Shown piece after piece: positions 15,128 through 24,065 of a DNA stretch of 64,000 bases (position 1 is the stretch's first letter; each line of letters starts with the position of its first letter). The translations under genes were made by a program, and so were the position numbers. Under the pieces are notes generated by a model. That model was not told where the DNA came from. It ran no database searches and saw nothing but the letters and a program-made list of their open reading frames with translations. The stretch comes from DASPKM01 sp963817075 (GTDB lineage Bacteria > Bacteroidota > Bacteroidia > Chitinophagales > Chitinophagaceae), in assembly GCA_963817075.1 (NCBI GenBank), contig CAWFMT010000007.1, positions 1 through 64,000 on the forward strand, written 5' to 3'.

Positions 15128-16038
15128 ATGCAAGTGAGACAAATAACCAGCTTTGGCAGATATGGCTCCAGTACGAGTCTACCATTGTATAAAGACCATG
15201 TATTATTTGCGGGAAAGGTTGAAGAGAGATTTGAGTGCCATGAGCACCGGCCTGGTCTCGGATTGATCTTTGGATCTAATGAAAACGACCGACTCATTCT
15301 TAACGGACAAAAAATTTCAATTCCTAAATCACATTTTCTTCTGGTCAACAATTTCAGTCGACTCACAATTTCACTTCCAAAAACAGATTCACTTCATAGG
15401 TTTCTATTTTTCAATTCAAAACTTCCAGGGATCATCTGCTCAAGTTTGACCAAAACCACAGAAATTCTTCTTGAGGAATATGCAAAAGAAACTTATGATC
15501 CAGATTTTGCTTTTCTTGAGAGAGTACATCCCGATCTGCCGTGGTTAGAGCAAACCATGACTGCAATTATGAATGTTTCAAAAAGTTGTTCCTCATTTGC
15601 AGCGCTAAAAGCAGATTGCATGATTAGATCAGTTTTAGAATCGATCATAAGAGAAAATCGATCAGCCATTGTCCAGTCAGAGAATTTATCGGCTATCAAA
15701 AATCCAGCAGGATAGAAATCTATAAACGACTTCAGCTAGCTCGTGAATGGATGGAGTCTAACCTTGCCCAACCTCTCACCCTCGACAATATTTCTGCAAT
15801 AGCTAATATGAACAGTCAGCATTTCATAAGAACATTCAAGCAATTATTCAAAGTCACTCCTTATCAGTACCTGATGGAAATGAGGTTGCAAAAAGCGAAG
15901 GAGCTTCTTAATAAATCAGAATTGAATATAACTGCCGTTTGTGGAGAGATTGGTTTCGACAGTCTATCTTCCTTCAGTTGGTTATTCAAAAAGAAATTTG
16001 GCCTATCCCCCATTCAATATAGGAAATCAACTTCCTGA
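15128..16038 (+). pseudogene. AraC family transcriptional regulator, single-base frameshift
   Basis: The first frame (15128-15715) encodes an N-terminal sensing domain of about 180 residues ending in LSAIKNPAG. From about 15697 a second frame reads SSRIEIYKRLQLAREWMESN and continues into a complete double-HTH AraC domain (ISAIANMNSQHFIRTFKQLF, ITAVCGEIGFDSLSSFSWLF, FGLSPIQYRK). The two join at a run of five A in ATCAAAAATCC, where one missing base restores the common sequence IK-SSR-EIYKRL. The total span is one short of a multiple of three. The second half also has an in-frame ATG at 15751, so a free DNA-binding domain could be made. Either a homopolymer sequencing error or a recent mutation. 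Confidence 0.82.
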
Positions 16039-16131
16039 CGAGTGAATAAACTCAGCGCTGTTCAAAATTCTCAATTTTAAAGAACTCCATTCATGAATAC
16101 CGCTAATAAATTGCATCATTAAACAAATGTT

Positions 16132-16629
16132 ATGAGCAATTCTTTTGATCAATTCAAATTAAGAGTGAATATTAATGCAGACCTGCCAAGAGTATATAAA
16201 GCCTGGTCAACTTCAGAAGGTTTGGAATCCTGGTTTCTTAGAAAGGCAATTTTCAGGGATCAGGCGTCAAATGCATTAGATAGAAACACAGAAGTTGCTA
16301 TCGGGAATACCTATGAATGGTACTGGCATGGATATCCTGATTCAGTTGTAGAAAAAGGAAGCATTCTGAAATCCAACGGTAAAGACCATTTCAGCTTTAC
16401 ATTCTCTTTGAATTGTGCGGTAACGATCAGGTTATCTATTGAATGTGATGAAACCTTAGTAGAACTCGTAGAAAGCGAATTGCCTACTGATGAACAAACA
16501 ATTCTGAAGCATTATGTGGGAGATTCTAAAGGATGGCTATTTTATCTGGTCAATCTTAAATCAGTACTTGAAGGAGGTCTGGACCTGCGGAATAAAAAGC
16601 TGGAGCTTGTAAATGTAATTACAGCGTAA
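16132..16629 (+). CDS. AHSA1/SRPBCC-domain protein
   Basis: 165 residues of the START-like SRPBCC fold: VNINADLPRVYKAWSTSEGLESWFLRKA is the AHSA1 opening (shown here as a description of residues 12-39), and HYVGDSKGWLFYLVNLKSVL the C-terminal helix. The hydrophobic cavity suggests small-molecule or lipid binding, or an Aha1-like co-chaperone role; neither is proven for bacterial members. It lies 93 bp after the AraC-type regulator on the same strand and may be its target. Confidence 0.85.
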   Translation: MSNSFDQFKLRVNINADLPRVYKAWSTSEGLESWFLRKAIFRDQASNALDRNTEVAIGNTYEWYWHGYPDSVVEKGSILKSNGKDHFSFTFSLNCAVTIRLSIECDETLVELVESELPTDEQTILKHYVGDSKGWLFYLVNLKSVLEGGLDLRNKKLELVNVITA

Positions 16630-16637
16630 GTATTTAA

Positions 16638-16678
16638 TCCTTGCGAAACCTTGCGTCTTTGTTCCTTGGCGGTTAAAA
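16638..16678. repeat. dispersed palindromic element, right half copy
   Basis: CCTTGCGAAACCTTGCGTCT, then TTGTTCCTTGGCGGTTAAA, matches the right arm of the full copies. It lies between convergent genes (SRPBCC on plus, Wzi-like on minus), where a hairpin could end transcription, but only half of the palindrome is present. Confidence 0.7.
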
Positions 16679-16696
16679 AAATAGTAAATGAAGCCC

Positions 16697-18391
16697 TCAA
16701 TAATCATACTCTCGCCTAAACATATTCAACCTAATCCCAACATTGATCATCAAAGTATTTTCAGTGAAGGTTCCTTTCCAATGACGAAACATCAGTGAGC
16801 CATCAACAAATAAATTCTCTTTCCATTCATAGGAAACTAAGGTTGAAAGATTGAGGCCGCTACCTTTTACACCACCACCAAGGCTATATCCATAATCGCC
16901 CAGGCTTCTGCTCTGGCTAAGTTTGAAAATGTTTGATCCAAAGTTGCTATTGGTAGAATCCACTCCTTGTTTCCAGAAAATGAGCTTCACTTGCCCTGAC
17001 CATTTCAGGTGAGGTTGGTATCTAACAATTCCTATCGCTTCAACAAAATTAGACCCGAAGGGATGAGCCAGTGGTTGGTTATAATGAGAATAATTGGACA
17101 CGGAATCAAAATGTGAATATGTGAAAGGTCGAACGAGATTGATTTCCGTTTGAAGGTCTAGTTGGTTCACTTCAAATGCATCGATGTACTTGGCTCCAAA
17201 CTGAAGGCCAAATTTATTTCCCCACCATCCATTTCTTGCCCTCAATTCCTTCAATACAAATTCATCCAGCAAGATTTGTCCGTAGAATTGCCCCTGGTGA
17301 CCAGCATTGGCCTTGAAGTCAAATCCAACCATCGCATTATCCGCACTTCCGGTTTGTTGTTCCGCACCTCTTAAAAAAATTACAGGATTGAGATACGATA
17401 ATTCATACTTATTCTTTCTTCCAAACACTATTGCCTCGAACAATCCCAGGTTTAACCAGGGAGTTACATTGATGCTGAGGTGATGAATGGCAGCATACTT
17501 TTTATCAAGGACCTTATTTCCAGCGCTAATGTTCACGGTTTGCGGCACCAATTCCATGAAGAGGTTGTGGTAAGACAATTTCCAGATCTGCGTTCTGATT
17601 TTCAGAAATAGATAACTATTTCCAAAATCACTTAGAAATAGTGAACGATATCCATTACCAATGAAATTCTTGTCATACCCAAATTGAAAATCAAAATACT
17701 TAGCTGCGTTGAAATATATTGAGCCACGGGCGTCAAAATAATCCACGCCAGTAGTCTTAAAAGACTTATAAAACCCAGTGCCGGGAACTGCATCGAATTG
17801 AGAGACCCGTCTTCTGAAAAACTCAGGTCCTCTTTCCTGGTTATCGGTTACATATGCATCAAACCCAACTCTCCGGCCAATCATTCCCCTTGCGGTAAGA
17901 CCTTTTGAATTGAGAAAAACCCTTGCACCACTGGCTGTCTCCAATGATTGTTGTTGCTGTATTACAGGATTGATTGTCAGGAAAAAATCTGGTTGTTCAA
18001 CCAGGATGAAATTGGCTTTATCCTTATAGAAAGTATTCCAAAGGGTCTTTCTGCTTACAAAGCTGTCTTTACTGCTTTGAACCCACTCCCTGTTATTTGC
18101 AAGAAGGCTACGGAGATTATGCCTGTCAATCTTTGAAAGGGTGTAATAATAATCATAAGGATAAAACCTGTTCAGAGAATCCGAGTTCTCAGCAATCTGT
18201 ACAGCAGTCCTTCTGCTAACAGGCTTAAAGGTTGATAAATTAAGCTGAGAGTTTTCCTGCATCATGATCTCCAGCCTCTCCAGGAAATGAGCATGCTTGG
18301 ATCCTTGCGGAAGTAAACTAGATTGAGCGAAAGAGCAAGCTGGTACGAGTATGCAAAAAAGTCTTGTAAGGCTTTTTAAAATATATTGCAT
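16697..18391 (-). CDS. Wzi-like capsule-assembly/outer-membrane beta-barrel protein
   Basis: 564 residues. The signal peptide ends CSFAQ (about 23). A helical N-terminal segment with HAHFLERLEIMMQ and KPVSRRTAVQIAE precedes a long barrel with alternating aromatic strands, including YFDFQFGYDKNFIGNGYRSL, a motif resembling Wzi-family porins. The C-terminus ends in the strand IRLNMFRREYDY. Wzi-type proteins anchor surface polysaccharide. Other large Bacteroidota barrels look similar, so the functional label is tentative; outer-membrane location is solid. It diverges from pyrC with a 59-bp gap. Confidence 0.7.
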   Translation of the reverse strand: MQYILKSLTRLFCILVPACSFAQSSLLPQGSKHAHFLERLEIMMQENSQLNLSTFKPVSRRTAVQIAENSDSLNRFYPYDYYYTLSKIDRHNLRSLLANNREWVQSSKDSFVSRKTLWNTFYKDKANFILVEQPDFFLTINPVIQQQQSLETASGARVFLNSKGLTARGMIGRRVGFDAYVTDNQERGPEFFRRRVSQFDAVPGTGFYKSFKTTGVDYFDARGSIYFNAAKYFDFQFGYDKNFIGNGYRSLFLSDFGNSYLFLKIRTQIWKLSYHNLFMELVPQTVNISAGNKVLDKKYAAIHHLSINVTPWLNLGLFEAIVFGRKNKYELSYLNPVIFLRGAEQQTGSADNAMVGFDFKANAGHQGQFYGQILLDEFVLKELRARNGWWGNKFGLQFGAKYIDAFEVNQLDLQTEINLVRPFTYSHFDSVSNYSHYNQPLAHPFGSNFVEAIGIVRYQPHLKWSGQVKLIFWKQGVDSTNSNFGSNIFKLSQSRSLGDYGYSLGGGVKGSGLNLSTLVSYEWKENLFVDGSLMFRHWKGTFTENTLMINVGIRLNMFRREYDY

Positions 18392-18450
18392 GTTCAGTTA
18401 TCAGTGGTAGTGATCAATTTGTGATATTGAGATAATGAAGCGGTCAAGTT

Positions 18451-19794
18451 ATGCAAAATTACCTTATTAAGGATATATCTATCGTCAATGAAGGAGCGAG
18501 ATTCCAGGGGGATGTTTTAATAAAGAATAATAGAATTGAAAGGATCGGTTCTGGAATTCAGACTACCCAACCTGTCACAGAAATCAATGGCTCGGGCAAG
18601 ATTCTTTTACCTGGTTGCATTGATGATCAGGTCCATTTCAGGGAGCCGGGTCTAACGCATAAAGCAACGATCTATTCCGAATCTATTGCGGCTGTGGCAG
18701 GTGGCGTTACATCCTTTATGGAAATGCCCAATACCTTGCCCCCCGCCTTAACACATGAACTTCTGGAGGAAAAATATCAGATCGCCGCCCAGTCTTCAGT
18801 CGCCAATTATTCTTTTTACATGGGAACCTCAAATGATAATGTTGAGGAAGTACTGAAAACAAACGAGAAGAAAGACCGGGTTTGTGGTATCAAGATATTT
18901 ATGGGATCATCCACCGGGGGATTGCTGGTAAATAATTACCTGACGCTTGATAGATTATTTTCCGGAAGCGAAGTACTCATTGCAACTCACTGTGAAGATG
19001 AAAACATTATAAGAAACAATATAGAAGAGCTTAAGAAAAAAAAGATCCAATTGGAAACAATTGACCATCCAGTTATCAGGAGTGAAGAGGCATGTTTCCA
19101 GAGTTCATTTTCCGCTATTCAGCTCGCACAAAAGCATGATACCAGACTACACATTCTTCATATCAGCACAGATAAGGAACTCCAGCTCTTCAGTAATATG
19201 AGACCCCTGAAGGAAAAGAGAATTACTGCCGAGGTCTGCGTTCACCATCTGCATTTTAGTTCAATTGACTATGACAATCTAGGTAATCTTATCAAATGCA
19301 ATCCTGCAATCAAAGATCCTTTGCATAAGGCCTCGCTATGGAATGCTTTGCTGGACGACCGACTTGATGTAATTGCAACAGATCATGCTCCCCATACGCT
19401 AAGTGAAAAAGAAGTTTCATATGAAAAAGCGCATGCTGGCCTCCCTCTGATTCAACATTCCCTGTTGCTAATGCTCTATTATGCTGGAATTGGAAAAATA
19501 ACTATTGAAAAAATAGTTCAGAAAATGAGCCATGCCGTGGCGGATTGTTTTCAAATCTCTGAAAGAGGCTATATACGTGAGGGGTATTATGCAGACCTGG
19601 TAATTATTGATCCCAACAAGCCAACTACCGTATCGAAAGAAAATATATTATACAAATGCGGATGGAGTCCGTTGGAGAATTTTACATTTCCTGCATCTAT
19701 AGAAAAGACCTTTGTAAATGGTAACCTTGTTTATGATCAGGGCAAGGTTGAAACCAGTACCAATGGAATGCGGATGGTCTTTTCCCGGGAATGA
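18451..19794 (+). CDS. pyrC: dihydroorotase
   Basis: 447 residues of the amidohydrolase family, converting carbamoyl-aspartate to dihydroorotate in pyrimidine synthesis. The metal motif DDQVHFREPG, GVTSFMEMPNT, KIFMGSSTGG, THCEDE, LHILHIST and ATDHAPHT are all present and in order, so the enzyme looks active. Length fits class I dihydroorotases. It is followed after 30 bp by a MutS-like gene. The other pyrimidine gene seen here, pyrD, is 36 kb away. Confidence 0.94.
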   Translation: MQNYLIKDISIVNEGARFQGDVLIKNNRIERIGSGIQTTQPVTEINGSGKILLPGCIDDQVHFREPGLTHKATIYSESIAAVAGGVTSFMEMPNTLPPALTHELLEEKYQIAAQSSVANYSFYMGTSNDNVEEVLKTNEKKDRVCGIKIFMGSSTGGLLVNNYLTLDRLFSGSEVLIATHCEDENIIRNNIEELKKKKIQLETIDHPVIRSEEACFQSSFSAIQLAQKHDTRLHILHISTDKELQLFSNMRPLKEKRITAEVCVHHLHFSSIDYDNLGNLIKCNPAIKDPLHKASLWNALLDDRLDVIATDHAPHTLSEKEVSYEKAHAGLPLIQHSLLLMLYYAGIGKITIEKIVQKMSHAVADCFQISERGYIREGYYADLVIIDPNKPTTVSKENILYKCGWSPLENFTFPASIEKTFVNGNLVYDQGKVETSTNGMRMVFSRE

Positions 19795-19824
19795 AGCATC
19801 GAATCAAATAAGGAATTAATTTGA

Positions 19825-21141
19825 ATGGACATTGATATCACAACATACAATGATCTCTCGCTCTTTCACAATGAGGAGGAATTTTCGGTCTTTCATAGAA
19901 TAAATTTTACAAGAACACTTGCAGGAAAGTACTGGTTGCAGAAATTTTTTAATGACCCCTTTTCCGACCTGGAAAGGATCATTGAAACCCAAAAGATCAT
20001 TGGACTCATCTTATCCAAAATTGATGAATGGCCAGGATTCATCACGAATGGAACCATCATGGTGATCGAAAGGCTTTATGATTCAAACATCGATTCCATT
20101 CCAGAAAACTCAAATAGCCTGAATGCATACACATATAAATTATTGCATGCTCCCGATTTTTCGTTGGTAAGGTACTCGCTCTCTCATTTTGCAGACTTCA
20201 TACGGGGGTTTTACAGAATGATTGAACTGTTCGACAAGGAAAAAAGTCCTTCATTATTTCAGAGTTATTTATCCAGAGCAGCTGATTTGATGAAAAATCC
20301 AATCTTGAAAAAGCTGTCTGAAACTGAAGCCGGAAAGCCTTTATCTGCCCGACAGACTATTTTATTCGGTCATTATATTTTATATCGATTCAAACAACAA
20401 GGCCAGGAGCTGATAAATATTTATGGAAGACTGGATGCCTGGTTTTCCATGGCAGTTGCAATGCAAACACACAAATTGCAATTTCCCACATTCGCAGTCC
20501 AATCTTCTCCCTACATCAATGCGCAACAGCTTTATCACATCCTGATTCCCAATCCCGTGGCATATGATGTAGAACTTAGCAAGGATTGCAATTTTCTTTT
20601 TCTTACCGGAGCTAATATGGCGGGAAAAAGTACATTCATTAAAGCGGTAGGAACTGCTGTATTCCTGGCTCACCTTGGGATGGGCGTCCCTGCAGTTCAA
20701 ATGAAGCTTTCACTGTTTGATGGTGTCTTAAGCAATATAAATGTTGTTGATAATATTGCTAAAGGAGAAAGTTATTTTTTCAATGAAGTTCAACGCATAA
20801 AAAATACAATTCTCAAGATCAACAATGGAAAGAAATGGTTAGTGCTTATTGATGAACTTTTCAAAGGAACTAATGTTCAGGATGCAATGAAATGCTCAAT
20901 CGCGGTGATACGTGGATTAATTAAGATTCAGAATTCATTGTTTATTCTTTCTACGCACTTATATGAGATCGGAGAAGATCTCAAGCAGTATCCCAATATT
21001 GCATTCAAATATTTTGAGACAAGTGTCATGGAGGATCAGCTTTATTTTAGTTACCAGTTGAAAGATGGAATTAGTAATGACAGGCTTGGGTATTTGATAC
21101 TCAAGAAGGAGAAAGTTGTAGAGTTGCTTGAGAAGCTGTGA
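19825..21141 (+). CDS. MutS-like ATPase (MutS domain V protein)
   Basis: 438 residues. The C-terminal ABC-type ATPase has Walker A GANMAGKST at 262-270, a Q-loop-like NVVDNIAKGESYFFNEV, Walker B VLIDELFKGTN and FILSTHLYEIG. The N-terminal half is a reduced helical lever/clamp; the mismatch-recognition domain with the Phe-x-Glu motif is absent. It is therefore not canonical MutS, but one of the short MutS-like proteins common in Bacteroidota, whose DNA substrate is undefined. It lies 30 bp after pyrC, so is probably cotranscribed. Confidence 0.85.
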   Translation: MDIDITTYNDLSLFHNEEEFSVFHRINFTRTLAGKYWLQKFFNDPFSDLERIIETQKIIGLILSKIDEWPGFITNGTIMVIERLYDSNIDSIPENSNSLNAYTYKLLHAPDFSLVRYSLSHFADFIRGFYRMIELFDKEKSPSLFQSYLSRAADLMKNPILKKLSETEAGKPLSARQTILFGHYILYRFKQQGQELINIYGRLDAWFSMAVAMQTHKLQFPTFAVQSSPYINAQQLYHILIPNPVAYDVELSKDCNFLFLTGANMAGKSTFIKAVGTAVFLAHLGMGVPAVQMKLSLFDGVLSNINVVDNIAKGESYFFNEVQRIKNTILKINNGKKWLVLIDELFKGTNVQDAMKCSIAVIRGLIKIQNSLFILSTHLYEIGEDLKQYPNIAFKYFETSVMEDQLYFSYQLKDGISNDRLGYLILKKEKVVELLEKL

Positions 21142-21156
21142 GGAGTTATAATAAAT

Positions 21157-21620
21157 CGAAAATTTAAAATTTAAAATGAAAAATGTAAAAAAAAAGAATT
21201 TCACGCAAAGAGGCAAAGTGAGCAAAGACGCTAAGCCTTTCGTATAAATTCGTGTAATTCGTGTTTCGAAAATGTAAAATTTAAAATGAAAAATGTAAAA
21301 AAAGGAATTTCACGCAAAGAGGCAAAGTGAGCAAAGACGCTAAGCCTTTCGTATAAATTCGTGTAATTCGTGTTTCGAAAATGTAAAATTTAAAGTGAAA
21401 AATGTAAAAAAAGGAATTTCACGCAAAGAGGCAAAGTGAGCAAAGACGCTGAGCCTTTCGTATAAATTCGTGTAATTCGTGTTTCGAAAATGTAAAATTT
21501 AAAATGAAAAATGTAAAAAAAGGAATTTCACGCAAAGAGGCAAAGTGAGCAAACACGCTAAGCCTTTCGTATAAATTCGTGTAATTCGTGTTTCAAAAAT
21601 GTAAAATTTAAAATGAAAAA
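21157..21620. repeat. four tandem copies of a 109-bp repeat
   Basis: The landmark CACGCAAAG recurs at 21202, 21311, 21420 and 21529, and ATGTAAAAT at 21272, 21381, 21490 and 21599: a strict 109-bp period. Copies differ at only a few positions (for example AAAATG/AAAGTG, CGCTAAG/CGCTGAG, AAAGACG/AAACACG). Each unit holds an AT-rich part (AATGTAAAATTTAAAATGAA) and a part with GGCAAAGTGAGCAAAGACGC and ATAAATTCGTGTAATTCG. It fills most of the 574-bp gap between two convergent genes. No coding frame or CRISPR-like spacer structure is present. Confidence 0.95.
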
Positions 21621-21715
21621 TGAGCACCAAATTCCCACTCTAATCTGAATTTTCTATTCTTCTTTTTACATTCTTAATTTTCCATTTTACATTATTCTGT
21701 ATTCATATGCAATGT

Positions 21716-23923
21716 TCAATCCTTGGACCAGCTCTTCCCTGGCTTATACATTTCCGCTTTATTTTTCATGACATCTTCCTTATAGAAATTTATTTCCTTG
21801 AATCTTCCTTGAATAAACATCTCCGCCTGATCAGTATAATGAGGAGAATGAGGGTCGAATGACTGTCCTCCTGTTATAACAGTTCTTGCCCTCAACCTTT
21901 GTCCAAATTCAACACATGCAATGAAACTATTCCCCGAAACTCCATACCGATTTATTGTATTTGCAGAACGTCTGGATGCATAGGAAGGCAACGATCCCCA
22001 GGTGCCAGGTGCTAAACCTACTGGAACACTTGGCAAGGAGTCATCAAATTTATCAGGAGTTCGCTGATACCTGTTGATTTTACCCCAGGGCGTCTTCCAG
22101 GTTCCATAAAGCTGCGTCAAAGAATTTAGAGATTGTCTTAGAAATTCAAGTCGTTCCTTACTGGTTGTATTCTGCAAGGTGCTGGTAAATGTTTCAACCA
22201 CATTACTTGACTGTTCCGGAGTTTGCGCCTGTCTTGCCTTTGAAAGCATCAGTGTGCCCCATTCAATTGCCAGCGTAGTTGCGATAGATTCTTCATTGGA
22301 AATACGGTCCCAGGTCCGCAGGATATCAATTGGTTCTTTCAATAAATAAACTAACGAATCCTCAGACGACAATTGACCGTACGATTCAAAAAGTGCCGGT
22401 AAAAGAAGATCGAATGCTGATAGCTTTCTATTATATCCAACCTTTTCAATCAGTCCTTCAAGTGTGAGACCTCTCTCATTTTTTAGGAGTCTGATAGCAT
22501 TAATTGCCCTGAAATTTTCACCATCGGGTGCCATATACCTGGGAAATTTGTCTTTCTCCGGGCTGCTCTCTCCAGCAGAGGTGAATGGAGTTGAATTACA
22601 ATTTTGTATCCAGCCACTTGAAGGATTATATACATGAACAATTGAGTCCAACGGATGCACACCCTTCCACTCATTGGAACTTAAGCTTCCGTCTACAGGC
22701 ATGGTCCAGTCAATTTCAGGATTTCTTCTGGGCATAAAGTTCCCATGCCAGTAAGCAATGTTTCCCTGGTAATCTGCAAAAACTGTATTGTTGGAATTAT
22801 TCGCCTTCATATCCATCACTTTCCTGAAATCTTTGAATCCTTTTGCCTTGGTGCGAAGCCAGGACTGCATGAGTGAATTGAGGGATCTATTATTTTCTTT
22901 TAAGCTCAGCCATTCTCCTCCCCTGCTTCCCATAACTGGTCCATGATGTGTTGAATAGGTAGTAAATACTTTTTCTTTTAATACATCATTCTCTTTATAG
23001 AGGATGGATATTTTCTTAGTCTTGACAGGAAGGGTTTTTGAATCGTACTTATATGATAGAGAGGTTCCATTTCTTACGATTTGTTCTTTATATAGATCAG
23101 CCACATCAGCATAACTGGATGTATGCATCCAACCACAATACTCATTGAAACCCTGGTACACAAAAAATTGTCCCCAGGTCACAGCCCCATATGCATTCAA
23201 TCCTTCCTCACTAACTATATGGACCTCTGCCCGAAAGTAAAATGTGACATGAGGATTAATATAGAGTAAGGTCTTACCATTTGCGGTTTTGGTTGGAGCG
23301 ATCGCAAAACCATTCGATCCATTGGGCGCAATTTGATCAAAAGCCAATTGTCTTTTAGGAGTGGCGTTAATCGCAATATCCTTCGAGGAATAAAGCTCTA
23401 AGAGGTCCTGAGTAGTGAGACCACCGGTTTGAGTAGGCGCGATGCTTCCGTCAGTATATAATAATGGAAACCATGGATGGAATTTTTTCAAAACCTGGGG
23501 CTTTACGTTTGGATGCGTTACAAGAAAATAATTGATGCCATCAGCAAAAGCATTCAATAATTTTTTGAACCATTCAGGGCTTTTTTGATAATCCGATTTG
23601 GCAGCATTGCTGTCATAGATCAAGCGGATCTCAAGATCATCATAGATCGAATTCTTTCCCTCTATCTCCGAAAGTCTTCCCATCATCTCCAGGTAATTCC
23701 TTTCTACTCTCGGAAAATTTTCTTCGCATTGTGCATAGAGCAATCCGAAAACGGCATCTGCATCAGTTTTCCCATAGATATGAGGTACTCCCCATTTATC
23801 CCTGATTATGGTAACATTCTTTGCAGTTGCACTAAACCTGTTGACTTCCTGTTGAGAAAACTGCGCAGAAACAAAAAGAGGAAATAATATCAATGAACCG
23901 AATAGAAGTTTTTTCAGAAACAT
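21716..23923 (-). CDS. penicillin acylase family (Ntn-hydrolase) protein
   Basis: 735 residues with a signal peptide ending FVSAQ. The N-terminal alpha chain has VTIIRDKWGVPHIYG and ADAVFGLLYAQCEENF, both family signatures. Cleavage before the nucleophile is expected at Ser203 in APNGSNGFAIAP, followed by the beta chain. Members hydrolyse amide bonds of beta-lactams, acyl-homoserine lactones or other N-acyl compounds in the periplasm. Substrate cannot be told from the sequence; quorum-signal acylases are one known activity. It is transcribed toward the 109-bp tandem repeat. Confidence 0.92.
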   Translation of the reverse strand: MFLKKLLFGSLILFPLFVSAQFSQQEVNRFSATAKNVTIIRDKWGVPHIYGKTDADAVFGLLYAQCEENFPRVERNYLEMMGRLSEIEGKNSIYDDLEIRLIYDSNAAKSDYQKSPEWFKKLLNAFADGINYFLVTHPNVKPQVLKKFHPWFPLLYTDGSIAPTQTGGLTTQDLLELYSSKDIAINATPKRQLAFDQIAPNGSNGFAIAPTKTANGKTLLYINPHVTFYFRAEVHIVSEEGLNAYGAVTWGQFFVYQGFNEYCGWMHTSSYADVADLYKEQIVRNGTSLSYKYDSKTLPVKTKKISILYKENDVLKEKVFTTYSTHHGPVMGSRGGEWLSLKENNRSLNSLMQSWLRTKAKGFKDFRKVMDMKANNSNNTVFADYQGNIAYWHGNFMPRRNPEIDWTMPVDGSLSSNEWKGVHPLDSIVHVYNPSSGWIQNCNSTPFTSAGESSPEKDKFPRYMAPDGENFRAINAIRLLKNERGLTLEGLIEKVGYNRKLSAFDLLLPALFESYGQLSSEDSLVYLLKEPIDILRTWDRISNEESIATTLAIEWGTLMLSKARQAQTPEQSSNVVETFTSTLQNTTSKERLEFLRQSLNSLTQLYGTWKTPWGKINRYQRTPDKFDDSLPSVPVGLAPGTWGSLPSYASRRSANTINRYGVSGNSFIACVEFGQRLRARTVITGGQSFDPHSPHYTDQAEMFIQGRFKEINFYKEDVMKNKAEMYKPGKSWSKD

Positions 23924-24065
23924 GCCCTTGATTTGATCGTAATTTAATCCATCTCAGAATTCCGGGTTTTTTATCCTTCAATAGGGACAAAAAAGCATAT
24001 TCATCTGTTGATAGCATCATTTCTTAAACGTCACCATGCTCTAACTTCCACCCAACATCATTGGG

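Noticed and set aside
21157..21620. CRISPR array
   Set aside because: The whole 109-bp unit is repeated, with no alternation of short repeats and unique spacers, and no cas gene is present.
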